Shown: one piece after another, positions 1-4,994 of the stretch
Layout: each line of letters opens with the position of its first letter
Numbering within the stretch: the first letter of the stretch is position 1
NCBI GenBank assembly: GCA_947629845.1
Contig: CANRFD010000070.1
Coordinates: 1 to 6,772 of the forward strand
DNA: 6,772 nucleotides
Source: an uncultured Clostridia bacterium
GTDB taxonomy: Bacteria; Bacillota; Clostridia; Christensenellales; Borkfalkiaceae
Direction of reading: 5' to 3'
Program-made: the position numbers and the translations under genes
The notes under the pieces: model-generated
What the model was told of the DNA's origin: nothing
Seen by the model: only the letters and a program-made list of their open reading frames with translations
Databases searched by the model: none

Positions 1-702
1 TCCGACTACGGCTTCCTCGCCATCCCCGTGGTGGACGAAGAGCGGCGGCTTGTGGGCATCGTCACCGTCGACGACGCAATGGACGTCATCGAAGAGGAGA
101 ACACCGAAGATATCGAGGCCATGGCCGGTATGTTGCACGAGAACAAGCCCTATCTCAAGACGGGCGTGTTCTCCATCTGGAAGAACCGCGTGCCGTGGCT
201 GCTCATCCTTCTCGTCAGCGCCACGTTCACGGGGCTCATTCTCAACAACTTCGAACGCATGCTGTCTACGGCGATGCTCGCCTGCGTGCCCATGCTCATG
301 GACACGGGCGGGAACTCCGGTTCGCAGGCCTCCGTCACCGTCATCCGCTCGCTCGCCCTCGGCGAACTCACCACGCGCGATACGGGGCGGGTCGTATGGA
401 AGGAATTTCGCGTCTCCCTCCTGCTCGCCGCCACGCTCGCCGTCGCCTGCTTCGCCAAACTTCAGCTCATCGACAGGTTGCTCTTCGGCTTCGAGGGCTA
501 CGACATCGTGCCCTGCCTCGTCGTCTCGCTTGCGCTCTTCTGCACCGTCGTCATGGCGAAGTTCATCGGCTGCATGCTGCCGCTCCTCGTGAAGAAGATC
601 AAGCTCGACCCTGCCGCCGTCGCCTCGCCGTTCATCACGACGATCGTCGACGCCATGTCCCTGCTCATCTTCTGCGGGCTCTCGGCCTTGATCCTGGGGT
701 AA
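1..702 (+). CDS. mgtE: MgtE-family Mg2+ transporter, C-terminal part (5' end outside window)
   Basis: The reading frame is open from the first base, so only the last 233 residues are visible. The family are homodimeric inner-membrane Mg2+ channels gated by cytosolic Mg2+-binding N and CBS domains. Residues 1-35 are the end of the second CBS domain (VVDEERRLVGIVTVDDAMDV), followed by an acidic linker or plug helix (EEENTEDIEAMAG). Five hydrophobic segments follow, starting near VPWLLILLVSATFTGLIL. The signature PMLMDTGGNSGSQ lies at about residues 97-109 and is followed by the conserved VIRSLALGE. The last helix contains TTIVDAMSLLIF, whose Asp (about residue 217) matches the pore Asp that coordinates Mg2+ in characterised MgtE proteins. 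The C-terminus is complete (TAA at 700-702). Nothing downstream is obviously co-transcribed: a 195-base repeat-rich gap separates it from rdgB. The N domain and first CBS domain cannot be assessed here. Confidence 0.95.
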   Translation, partial: SDYGFLAIPVVDEERRLVGIVTVDDAMDVIEEENTEDIEAMAGMLHENKPYLKTGVFSIWKNRVPWLLILLVSATFTGLILNNFERMLSTAMLACVPMLMDTGGNSGSQASVTVIRSLALGELTTRDTGRVVWKEFRVSLLLAATLAVACFAKLQLIDRLLFGFEGYDIVPCLVVSLALFCTVVMAKFIGCMLPLLVKKIKLDPAAVASPFITTIVDAMSLLIFCGLSALILG

Positions 703-752
703 AGGTTCGTTAAATATTTTGCGCCCGCATTTTTGTCAGCCCCACCCCCCTA

Positions 753-868
753 CCCCCCTCCCGGGGAGGGGGCAGAAGAGGGGAAGCCTATTCCCCTCCA
801 GAGGAGGGGGCAGAAGAGGGAAAGATAGGGCAAAGAGCAGAAGGCAGAAGAGGACAGGGGAGGGGCGC
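753..868. repeat. GC-rich palindromes and repeated polypurine motif
   Basis: The gap between mgtE and rdgB has strongly one-sided composition. A C-run turning into a G-run forms a near-perfect palindrome at 753-772. A second hairpin is formed by cccctcc (793-799) and ggagggg (803-809) with a 3-base loop. The 18-base string ggagggggcagaagaggg occurs exactly twice, at 765-782 and 803-820 (38-base period), and a degenerate third copy of the gcagaagagg part lies at 844-853. From 763 to 868 the + strand is almost all purine apart from the 787-799 arm. Each copy has the same order: C-rich arm, G-rich arm, then cagaagaggg. That is the pattern of a REP-like or MITE-like intergenic element present in tandem. 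No convincing promoter or long T-tract was seen, so a terminator role for mgtE is possible but not supported. Confidence 0.7.
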
Positions 869-886
869 CATTGGGACGCCCGTTTC

Positions 887-891
887 GGAGG
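887..891 (+). promoter_or_regulatory. Ribosome binding site that sets the rdgB start
   Basis: A perfect GGAGG lies 6 bases before GTG at 898-900. This supports GTG as the start of rdgB over the in-frame TTG at 871, which has no such site and would add nine residues ahead of the family's usual MKIVIATHN beginning. Confidence 0.85.
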
Positions 892-897
892 AAAACC

Positions 898-1458
898 GTG
901 AAAATCGTAATTGCAACGCACAATCCGGGCAAGCTCCGCGAGATCCGGGAAATTCTCGCGGGGCAGGAAATTTTGTCCGCCGAGGAGGCGGGCTTTTTTG
1001 ACGACGTCGAGGAGACGGGCAAGACCTTCCTCGAGAACGCGCGCTTGAAGGCGCAGGCGGCGATGAAGGCGACGGGGCTCCCCGCCCTTGCCGACGACAG
1101 CGGGCTGTGCGTCGAGGCGCTCGGCGGCGCGCCGGGGGTATACAGCGCGCGCTATTCGGGCGGCGGGGCTGCCGAAAACCGCAAAAAACTGTTAAAATCG
1201 CTGAATGGGGTGGAAAATCGCAGGGCTTATTTCGCCTGCGCTGTGTGCCTTGCCTTCCCGGACGGCAGCGAACTTACCGCCGAGGGCAAGACGTGCGGGC
1301 AAATTCTTACCGGGGAGCGCGGCACGGGCGGCTTCGGCTACGACAGCCTCTTTCTCTCGGACGACCTCGGCGTCGCCTTTGCGGAGGCGGGCGAGGGGGA
1401 GAAAAACGCCGTTTCGCACAGGGGGCGTGCGCTGCGTGCGCTCGCGGAAAAGCTATGA
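898..1458 (+). CDS. rdgB: XTP/dITP diphosphatase (RdgB/HAM1 family)
   Basis: This 186-residue protein, close to the family's usual 190-200, hydrolyses non-canonical purine triphosphates (dITP, XTP, ITP) to the monophosphate and pyrophosphate. It thereby cleans the cytosolic nucleotide pool. The family signatures are visible in order: THNPGKLREI at residues 7-16 (triphosphate binding), EETGKTFLENARLKA at 38-52 (metal-binding Glu), ALADDSGL at 63-70 (catalytic Asp pair), GAPGVYSARYSG at 77-88, GTGGFGYDSLF at 142-152 (base pocket) and SHRGRA at 173-178. The start is a GTG with a GGAGG site 6 bases upstream. The stop overlaps the next gene's ATG by ATGA, so the two are surely translated together. 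The rdgB-yfcE pairing is common in Bacillota. No clear promoter is seen in the repeat-filled gap before it. Confidence 0.96.
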   Translation: MKIVIATHNPGKLREIREILAGQEILSAEEAGFFDDVEETGKTFLENARLKAQAAMKATGLPALADDSGLCVEALGGAPGVYSARYSGGGAAENRKKLLKSLNGVENRRAYFACAVCLAFPDGSELTAEGKTCGQILTGERGTGGFGYDSLFLSDDLGVAFAEAGEGEKNAVSHRGRALRALAEKL

Positions 1459-1919
1459 AAACCTTCGTCGTCCTCTCCGATTCCCACGGCAGGTATCGAA
1501 ATATCCAGAAGATCGCGCCGCTGTTCGCCGAAAACGACTATGTTGTGCACCTCGGCGACGGCTCCTCGGACATGCGCCCGTACGCCGTGCAGTACCCCGG
1601 CAAGGTGTGCGTCATGAAGGGCAACTGCGATTTTTCCTACGGCGAGGAGGAACGCGTTCTCGAGGCGGAAAACATCTCGCTGCTCTGCTGTCACGGGCAC
1701 CGCTACGGCGTAAAGAGGGGGCTGGAGGCGCTCGCCGCACGCGCCAAGGAGCTCGGCTGCTCGGTCGCCCTCTACGGGCACACCCACCGCGCCGACATCC
1801 AAATGGTGGACGGCGTGCTCTGCGTCAACCCGGGCGCCGTCGGCGACTACTCCGAGCCGAGCTATTGCTATCTCGTCGTGCACAAGGGCAAGGCGACGCC
1901 CACCATCGTGAATTTGTAG
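1455..1919 (+). CDS. yfcE: YfcE/MJ0936-type metallophosphoesterase
   Basis: This is a 154-residue cytosolic calcineurin-like phosphoesterase of the small YfcE/YsnB type. The dinuclear metal site can be read directly: D9 and H11 in SDSHG, D35 in HLGDG, N57 in KGNCD, H80 in CCHGH, and H109/H111 in GHTH. Characterised relatives hydrolyse phosphodiesters such as bis-p-nitrophenyl phosphate with Mn2+, but the natural substrate is not established. The start is the ATG overlapping the rdgB stop (ATGA), with only a weak upstream purine stretch, so it probably depends on coupling to rdgB. A genomic annotator could use ysnB or yfcE; the symbol is a family label rather than proof of orthology. The gene ends 15 bases before a terminator hairpin. 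Confidence 0.93.
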   Translation: MKTFVVLSDSHGRYRNIQKIAPLFAENDYVVHLGDGSSDMRPYAVQYPGKVCVMKGNCDFSYGEEERVLEAENISLLCCHGHRYGVKRGLEALAARAKELGCSVALYGHTHRADIQMVDGVLCVNPGAVGDYSEPSYCYLVVHKGKATPTIVNL

Positions 1920-1934
1920 TTTTGCTTAAAAATG

Positions 1935-1960
1935 CGGCGCGCTTCTTTGGAAGCGCGCCG
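1935..1960. terminator. Bidirectional terminator between convergent units
   Basis: The inverted repeat cggcgcgctt (1935-1944) / aagcgcgccg (1951-1960) forms a perfect 10-bp stem, extendable by one more pair at the loop. It lies between the stops of the + strand phosphoesterase (1919) and the - strand sirtuin (1971). Read on the - strand it is followed by CATTTTTAAG, a reasonable T-tract. On the + strand the following tract (ttcgcgtattt) is weaker. It probably serves both units. Confidence 0.85.
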
Positions 1961-1970
1961 TTCGCGTATT

Positions 1971-2798
1971 TCACATCAAAAGTCGCAGCGTTTCGCCGAT
2001 ATCCGCGTCGATGACCACCGATCGGGCTGAAATTTCCCGCGGGGCGAACGCCTCGCCGCGGTTGACGCAGGCGTACGTCGCCCGCTCGTTTTCCGCCGTA
2101 AAATTCCAAAACGGAAATTTGATGATGCCGGGCGTGTTTCCGCCCACGCCGAGTTCGAGGTAGAGGACGCGGCTTTTTTTGTGCTTTTCGAGGAAAAACC
2201 GATAGCGTTTGCACGCTTTTTCCCAGCCGTCGTCCTCGACGAAGGCGCCGTCGGCGCGGAGGTTGGGGACCATGGGCGCGCCGCACCTCGGGCAGCGCGG
2301 AATGAGCTCCGCGGGCACGCGCTTGTCTTTCTGCTCCTTCACCATGCGGCGGACGATCTCTTCGTTGTCGTACGTTGCGCGGCGGCAGGGCACCGAGCAC
2401 TGGAACAGCCCGTAGTCCCCCTGCGTGTAGAAGAGCCGCGTTTTTTCCACCCCCGCCCGCTGAAAACAGTGATCGACGTTGGTCGTGATGACGAAGTAGT
2501 CCTTCCCCTTCACGAGCGCGAGCAGCCGTTCGTACACCGGGAGCGGGGGCGCCTCGTAGCGGTTCAAAGCGATGTACCGCGACCAGTACGCCCAATATTC
2601 CTCGGCCGAGGAATAGGGGTAGAAGCCGCCCGCGTACATGTCGTGAAAGCCGTACTTTTCCTCGAAATCGGCAAAATGCGCGCGGAAACGCTCCCCGCCG
2701 TAGGTGAACCCCGCCGACGCCGAGAGCCCCGCCCCCGCGCCGATGACGACGGCCTCGGCCTCCCGGAGCGCGCGGCGCAGCGCTTCGATTTCTTCCAT
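1971..2798 (-). CDS. sirTM: Class M sirtuin (SirTM-type protein ADP-ribosyltransferase)
   Basis: This 275-residue protein has a Rossmann NAD+ motif GAGAGLSASAGF at residues 20-31 and TTNVDH at 105-110 in place of the usual TQNxD. A Zn site is formed by C134/C138 (FQCSVPC) and C169/C172 (CPRC). Another nucleotide-binding segment is LELGVGGNTPGI at 215-225. The usual catalytic His of the HG motif is replaced: the segment reads YTQGDYGLFQC, with Q126 before G127. That His-to-Gln change marks class M sirtuins, which in Staphylococcus and Streptococcus ADP-ribosylate a lipoylated GcvH-like carrier and show no usual deacetylase activity. Those relatives sit beside macrodomain, GcvH-L and LplA2 genes; none is adjacent here. 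The ATG is one base after the stop of the upstream cupin (TGACATG) with no Shine-Dalgarno site, implying translational coupling. The activity is inferred from the family; the substrate is unknown. Confidence 0.88.
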   Translation of the reverse strand: MEEIEALRRALREAEAVVIGAGAGLSASAGFTYGGERFRAHFADFEEKYGFHDMYAGGFYPYSSAEEYWAYWSRYIALNRYEAPPLPVYERLLALVKGKDYFVITTNVDHCFQRAGVEKTRLFYTQGDYGLFQCSVPCRRATYDNEEIVRRMVKEQKDKRVPAELIPRCPRCGAPMVPNLRADGAFVEDDGWEKACKRYRFFLEKHKKSRVLYLELGVGGNTPGIIKFPFWNFTAENERATYACVNRGEAFAPREISARSVVIDADIGETLRLLM

Positions 2799-2799
2799 G

Positions 2800-3150
2800 T
2801 CAGATGACGGCGTCGTTTGCCGTGTACCCTTCGAGCGAGCCCGCCTTCACCTGAATGCAGATGTACTTGATGCCCTCGTTTTCCGCAGCGAAGAACTGCC
2901 GCTTGGCCGCGGGGGCGACGCGCAGCCAGTCTCCCGCCTTCAGTTCCACCTTCTCCCCGTCGAGAACGGCGTAACCCGCGCCGCAGAGAATGCCGTAGAT
3001 CTCCTCGTTCTGCTTGTGGGCATGCACAAAGGGCACGCCCGCGCCCGCAGGCAGCTCGTTGACGCTGATCTCCGCGCCCGTAAGCCCGAGCACGTCGTGC
3101 AATTCGGTGCGTGCGCCCGCCGCAACGCTCGCCTTGGTGTAGTTTTTCAT
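2800..3150 (-). CDS. Small single-domain cupin protein
   Basis: This 116-residue protein is one cupin beta-barrel. The first cupin motif is visible as VHAHKQNEEIYGIL, with metal ligands H43, H45 and E49 or E50, followed by GAGYAVLDGEKVELKAGDWLRV. In the second motif, where most cupins carry a metal-binding His, the sequence is APAAKRQF (K83, R84). The site is therefore either three-ligand or changed, although the same PAAKRQF wording seems typical of this subgroup. The start is the ATG at 3150-3148, preceded by a perfect GGAGG 7 bases upstream. A longer TTG reading from 3201 would run back through the promoter. The gene is first in a two-gene unit with the sirtuin. The substrate is unknown; such proteins may be small-molecule binders or metalloenzymes. 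Confidence 0.88.
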   Translation of the reverse strand: MKNYTKASVAAGARTELHDVLGLTGAEISVNELPAGAGVPFVHAHKQNEEIYGILCGAGYAVLDGEKVELKAGDWLRVAPAAKRQFFAAENEGIKYICIQVKAGSLEGYTANDAVI

Positions 3151-3157
3151 AACAATA

Positions 3158-3162
3158 CCTCC
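3158..3162 (-). promoter_or_regulatory. Ribosome binding site of the cupin
   Basis: On the - strand GGAGG is followed by tattgtt and ATG (3150-3148), a 7-base spacer. It fixes the start and rules out the upstream TTG at 3201. Confidence 0.85.
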
Positions 3163-3172
3163 GTTTTTTTCT

Positions 3173-3201
3173 ATTGTACCACGGTTTTCGCCCAAAGGCA
3201 A
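3173..3201 (-). promoter_or_regulatory. Sigma-A-like promoter of the cupin-sirtuin unit
   Basis: On the - strand, -35 TTGCCT (3201-3196) and -10 TACAAT (3178-3173) are separated by exactly 17 bases. Transcription would begin near 3166, just before the GGAGG site of the cupin. This is inferred from consensus match only. Confidence 0.7.
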
Positions 3202-3204
3202 GAT

Positions 3205-3241
3205 GATTACAAATTGATTACCCGGTAATAAAAAGGTTACC
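3205..3241. promoter_or_regulatory. Probable HxlR operator: double dyad between divergent promoters
   Basis: The core is ATTACC-C-GGTAAT (3217-3229), a perfect 6-bp dyad centred on base 3223. Each half is repeated outward by 11 bases, one helical turn: gattac at 3205 and 3216 on the left, ggtaat at 3224 and ggttac at 3235 on the right. The site lies between the -35 boxes of the cupin promoter (3196-3201) and the regulator's own promoter (3255-3260). HxlR-family proteins are dimers that often bind next to their own gene, so self-binding here is likely but inferred. The placement upstream of both -35 boxes would suit activation as well as repression. Confidence 0.6.
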
Positions 3242-3263
3242 TTGCAAAATCCGCTTGCAAAAT
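3241..3263 (+). repeat. Direct repeat cttgcaaaat overlapping the -35 region
   Basis: The 10-base string cttgcaaaat occurs at 3241-3250 and again at 3254-3263, a 13-base period. The second copy contains the TTGCAA used as the -35 box of the regulator promoter. It could be a second protein-binding element or an alternative -35 site. Confidence 0.55.
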
Positions 3264-3283
3264 GCCGCCCGCTCTGCTACAAT
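3255..3283 (+). promoter_or_regulatory. Sigma-A-like promoter of the HxlR regulator
   Basis: -35 TTGCAA (3255-3260) and -10 TACAAT (3278-3283) have a 17-base spacer. The predicted transcript would start near 3290, giving a very short leader that begins at the ribosome site aaggag (3291-3296), 5 bases before the ATG. Confidence 0.7.
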
Positions 3284-3301
3284 AATGGGGAAGGAGAAGG
3301 T

Positions 3302-3634
3302 ATGCTGACGCGTGAAGAATTGCCCGAGTGCCCCGTCGCCACGGCGGTGCAGCTCATCGGGAACAAGTGGAAGTTGCTCATCATCCGCGATCTCGTGTCG
3401 TACGGGACGCGGCGGTTTTCCGACTTTTTGAAGTCCATCCCCGCCATCAGCAAAAAGGTGCTGGCGGACAACCTGCGCGCCCTCGAGGAGGACGGGCTCG
3501 TCACGCGGGAGGCGTATGCCGAAGTTCCGCCGCGCGTCGAATATTCGCTCTCCGAACTGGGCGGTACGCTCCGCCCCATTCTCGACAAAATGGGGGAATG
3601 GGGTGCGTTTTATCGGGAAAATTTGAAGAAGTAG
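3302..3634 (+). CDS. HxlR/DUF24-family winged-helix transcription regulator
   Basis: This 110-residue DNA-binding protein matches the HxlR family in length and wording. CPVATAVQLIGNKWKLLIIRDL (from C10) opens the domain, followed by GTRRFSDFLKSIPAISKKVLADNL. The recognition helix is around residues 49-62. The wing is around 67-82 (VTREAYAEVPPRVEYSL), and the dimer helix contains LRPILDKMGEWG. The N-terminal cysteine C10 sits where YodB and HypR of Bacillus carry their thiol switch against quinones, diamide or hypochlorite; sensing here is inferred from that position. The start is the ATG with aaggag upstream; a longer frame from 3242 would include the promoter. The gene is divergent from the cupin-sirtuin pair across a dyad, making that pair its likely target. 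It is followed by a strong hairpin at 3648-3677. Confidence 0.93.
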   Translation: MLTREELPECPVATAVQLIGNKWKLLIIRDLVSYGTRRFSDFLKSIPAISKKVLADNLRALEEDGLVTREAYAEVPPRVEYSLSELGGTLRPILDKMGEWGAFYRENLKK

Positions 3635-3647
3635 AGGGAAGAAAAAT

Positions 3648-3677
3648 GCCGCCCGCCTGCGTTTGCAGGCGGGCGGC
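3648..3677. terminator. Strong 13-bp hairpin, bidirectional terminator
   Basis: gccgcccgcctgc (3648-3660) pairs perfectly with gcaggcgggcggc (3665-3677) around a 4-base gttt loop. On the - strand it is followed by ATTTTTCTT, a clear T-tract, so it should end transcripts of the flippase cluster coming from the right. On the + strand it follows the regulator stop by 13 bases with a weaker tract (ttattggtatttt). Confidence 0.88.
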
Positions 3678-3704
3678 CGCTTATTGGTATTTTGGGCGTT
3701 TTGA

Positions 3705-3754
3705 CCTTCGACGGTATAATAATAAGGTCATCCTTCGACGGAGCTCAGGATGAC
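3705..3754. repeat. Intergenic repeat with ccttcgacgg copies and 8-bp inverted ends
   Basis: gtcatcct (3727-3734) and aggatgac (3747-3754) are perfect inverted arms around a 12-base loop that contains the palindrome gagctc. The 10-base ccttcgacgg occurs at 3705-3714 and again at 3732-3741, as if a partial copy precedes a full one. Short elements of this wording (GTCATCC ... CGAAG/CTCAGGATGAC) are familiar between genes in many bacterial assemblies; membership of such a dispersed family is recollection plus inference. The element lies between the convergent regulator and flippase genes. Confidence 0.6.
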
Positions 3755-3800
3755 GTGATCATATGGCGGGGACGGTAGAATAGTGCGGGCGGGCAGTTTT

Positions 3801-4961
3801 TTATGCCGAAGGCTGCGTTTCACGCGCGCGTCTGTTCCGCACGGCGCTGCGGATGATCTCGAAGATGTTGATGCCGATGCCCGAGAGAATGTAGATGTAG
3901 AAGGTGAAAAACCGCCATATCAGCACGATCCAGCCGATGACCGAGCCGTTCCCGATGATGGCGGTGAGCGCGGCGGTATATACGAAGGTGGAGGTCGTCT
4001 CCACGGCGCCCGTGTTGCCGGGCGTGGGGATCAGGTAGGCGGAGAACTGCGAGATGACGTTGAGACAGGCGATCTGCAAAAGCAGGTCGGCGGTGGGGGC
4101 GATGTTGGCAATGGAGACGACGGCGAAGAAGGGGATGCACACGTTGATGCACGTCTCCATGAGCGCGAGCACGATGAGCGGCAGGAGGAAGAACCACTTC
4201 CCCAGCACCACGCGCATCGCCTTGCAGTATTCGCGCACGCCGTAAACGTACTTTTTCGTCACCGCATATTTGCGCTTCACGATGTGCAGTTTTTTGAGAA
4301 GGAAGATGATGAGCGCCATCACCTTCATCGTAAAATGCGGGAAGAAGGAGAGCACGGCGAAGAGAATGGGGAAGGAGAGGTTGAGCACGATGGAGACCCA
4401 CGCCACGATGCGCACCGTCATGGAGACGGCGATGTGCGCCGAGCTCTCGAGGTAGTTGGGGGCGACGCTCATGAGAACGAGCGCAAACAGGCACCACACA
4501 AACAGGCTCACCATCAGCCGCGCGAGGGGAACGGCGGAGGCGGCGCCCCGCGGGATGTCCCGTTTCTTATACAGGTAGTAAATTTGGAAGGGCTGTCCGC
4601 CGCTCGAGAAGGGCGTCACGCCGTCGTAATACTTCCCGAGGAACATCACCTTTACGGCGGTGCGGACGCGGAATTTCCCCGAGAACATCTTCAGCATGTA
4701 GGAATATTTCAGGCTCTCCACGAGGATATAGAGGAGGATGAAGCCGAGAAAAGCAAAAAAGAGAGGCAAGTTGATCCCTCTCACCATCTCCGCGAAGCCG
4801 ATCTGTCCGTCCCCCGCAACATAGTCGCCGAGCGTGAGCATGATCGCTACGGATACGCCGATGAGCGCAAGGATCAAGACGGTCTTGATCCACCAATTGC
4901 GCAAACTTTTTTTATCCTGCGGCGCGCCGGGTCGCTTTTCCGCGCTCCGTTGTTGTTCCAT
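3801..4961 (-). CDS. LPG_synthase_TM (MprF flippase-like) integral membrane protein, paralog A
   Basis: This 386-residue multi-pass protein is of the UPF0104/TIGR00374 type, related to the flippase half of MprF but without the aminoacyl-transferase domain. Hydrophobic segments are visible near residues 26-44, 65-85, 147-166, 178-208, 213-224, 255-288, 293-312 and 341-365. The family block MFLGKYYDGVTPFSSGGQPF at 106-125 matches the usual TPFxTGGQPFQIYY, and IPTPGNTGAVE at 311-321 matches the usual PTPGGxGAxE. In characterised MprF this domain moves lysyl-phosphatidylglycerol across the membrane; what this stand-alone version moves is unknown. The ATG at 4961 has GGAG 5 bases upstream; an upstream in-frame TTG (4982) is unlikely. 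It lies 33 bases after a paralog and is probably in its operon. Identity to that paralog is about half by eye, except for a nearly identical 3' end at DNA level. Confidence 0.92.
   Translation of the reverse strand: MEQQRSAEKRPGAPQDKKSLRNWWIKTVLILALIGVSVAIMLTLGDYVAGDGQIGFAEMVRGINLPLFFAFLGFILLYILVESLKYSYMLKMFSGKFRVRTAVKVMFLGKYYDGVTPFSSGGQPFQIYYLYKKRDIPRGAASAVPLARLMVSLFVWCLFALVLMSVAPNYLESSAHIAVSMTVRIVAWVSIVLNLSFPILFAVLSFFPHFTMKVMALIIFLLKKLHIVKRKYAVTKKYVYGVREYCKAMRVVLGKWFFLLPLIVLALMETCINVCIPFFAVVSIANIAPTADLLLQIACLNVISQFSAYLIPTPGNTGAVETTSTFVYTAALTAIIGNGSVIGWIVLIWRFFTFYIYILSGIGINIFEIIRSAVRNRRARETQPSA
3835..3900. repeat. 66-base direct repeat, copy 1 (3' end of paralog A)
   Basis: Bases 3835-3900 match 5029-5094 at 65 of 66 positions; the single difference is g versus c at offset 44 (3878 versus 5072). 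The segment encodes the last transmembrane helix end and start of the tail (YIYILSGIGINIFEIIRSAVR) in both paralogs, in the same frame. The copies are in direct orientation, 1194 bases apart. Confidence 0.9.
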
Positions 4962-4966
4962 AGTGT

Positions 4967-4991
4967 CTCCGTCGAGGCGCAAAAAGCGCCT
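4967..4991 (-). promoter_or_regulatory. Intercistronic hairpin and ribosome site before paralog A
   Basis: Between the two flippase genes, aggcgc (4975-4980) and gcgcct (4986-4991) form a 6-bp stem with a 5-base loop (T-rich on the coding strand). GGAG (4970-4967) lies 4 bases beyond the stem and 5 bases before the ATG at 4961. No T-tract follows the stem, so it is unlikely to be a full terminator. It could set relative expression of the two genes by shielding the ribosome site or the upstream mRNA end. Confidence 0.45.
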
Positions 4992-4994
4992 TTG

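Noticed and set aside
763..830. A canonical G-quadruplex in the polypurine tract
   Set aside because: There are runs of three or more Gs, but four runs with short loops never occur together; one loop is always about 20 bases or longer.
719..901. A 60-codon + strand frame in the mgtE-rdgB gap
   Set aside because: It translates the low-complexity palindromic repeats and overlaps the rdgB ribosome site; nothing suggests it is a protein.
1825..2595. A 256-codon - strand frame overlapping the sirtuin
   Set aside because: It is Arg/Ala/Pro-rich shadow sequence in another frame of the sirtuin gene, which has intact NAD and Zn motifs.
2181..2807. A 208-codon + strand frame opposite the sirtuin
   Set aside because: It is antisense shadow with no recognisable motif and no ribosome site; the region is explained by the sirtuin.
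3151..3301. A riboswitch in the cupin-regulator gap
   Set aside because: Both predicted leaders are very short (about 10-16 bases), leaving no room; the symmetry fits a protein-binding site.
3692..3720. A + strand promoter ending in a perfect TATAAT at 3715-3720
   Set aside because: The -35 match at 17-base spacing is poor (TTGGGC), another TTGACC is only 7 bases away, and no + strand gene follows; it would only make antisense RNA to the flippases. Kept as a weak possibility, not annotated.
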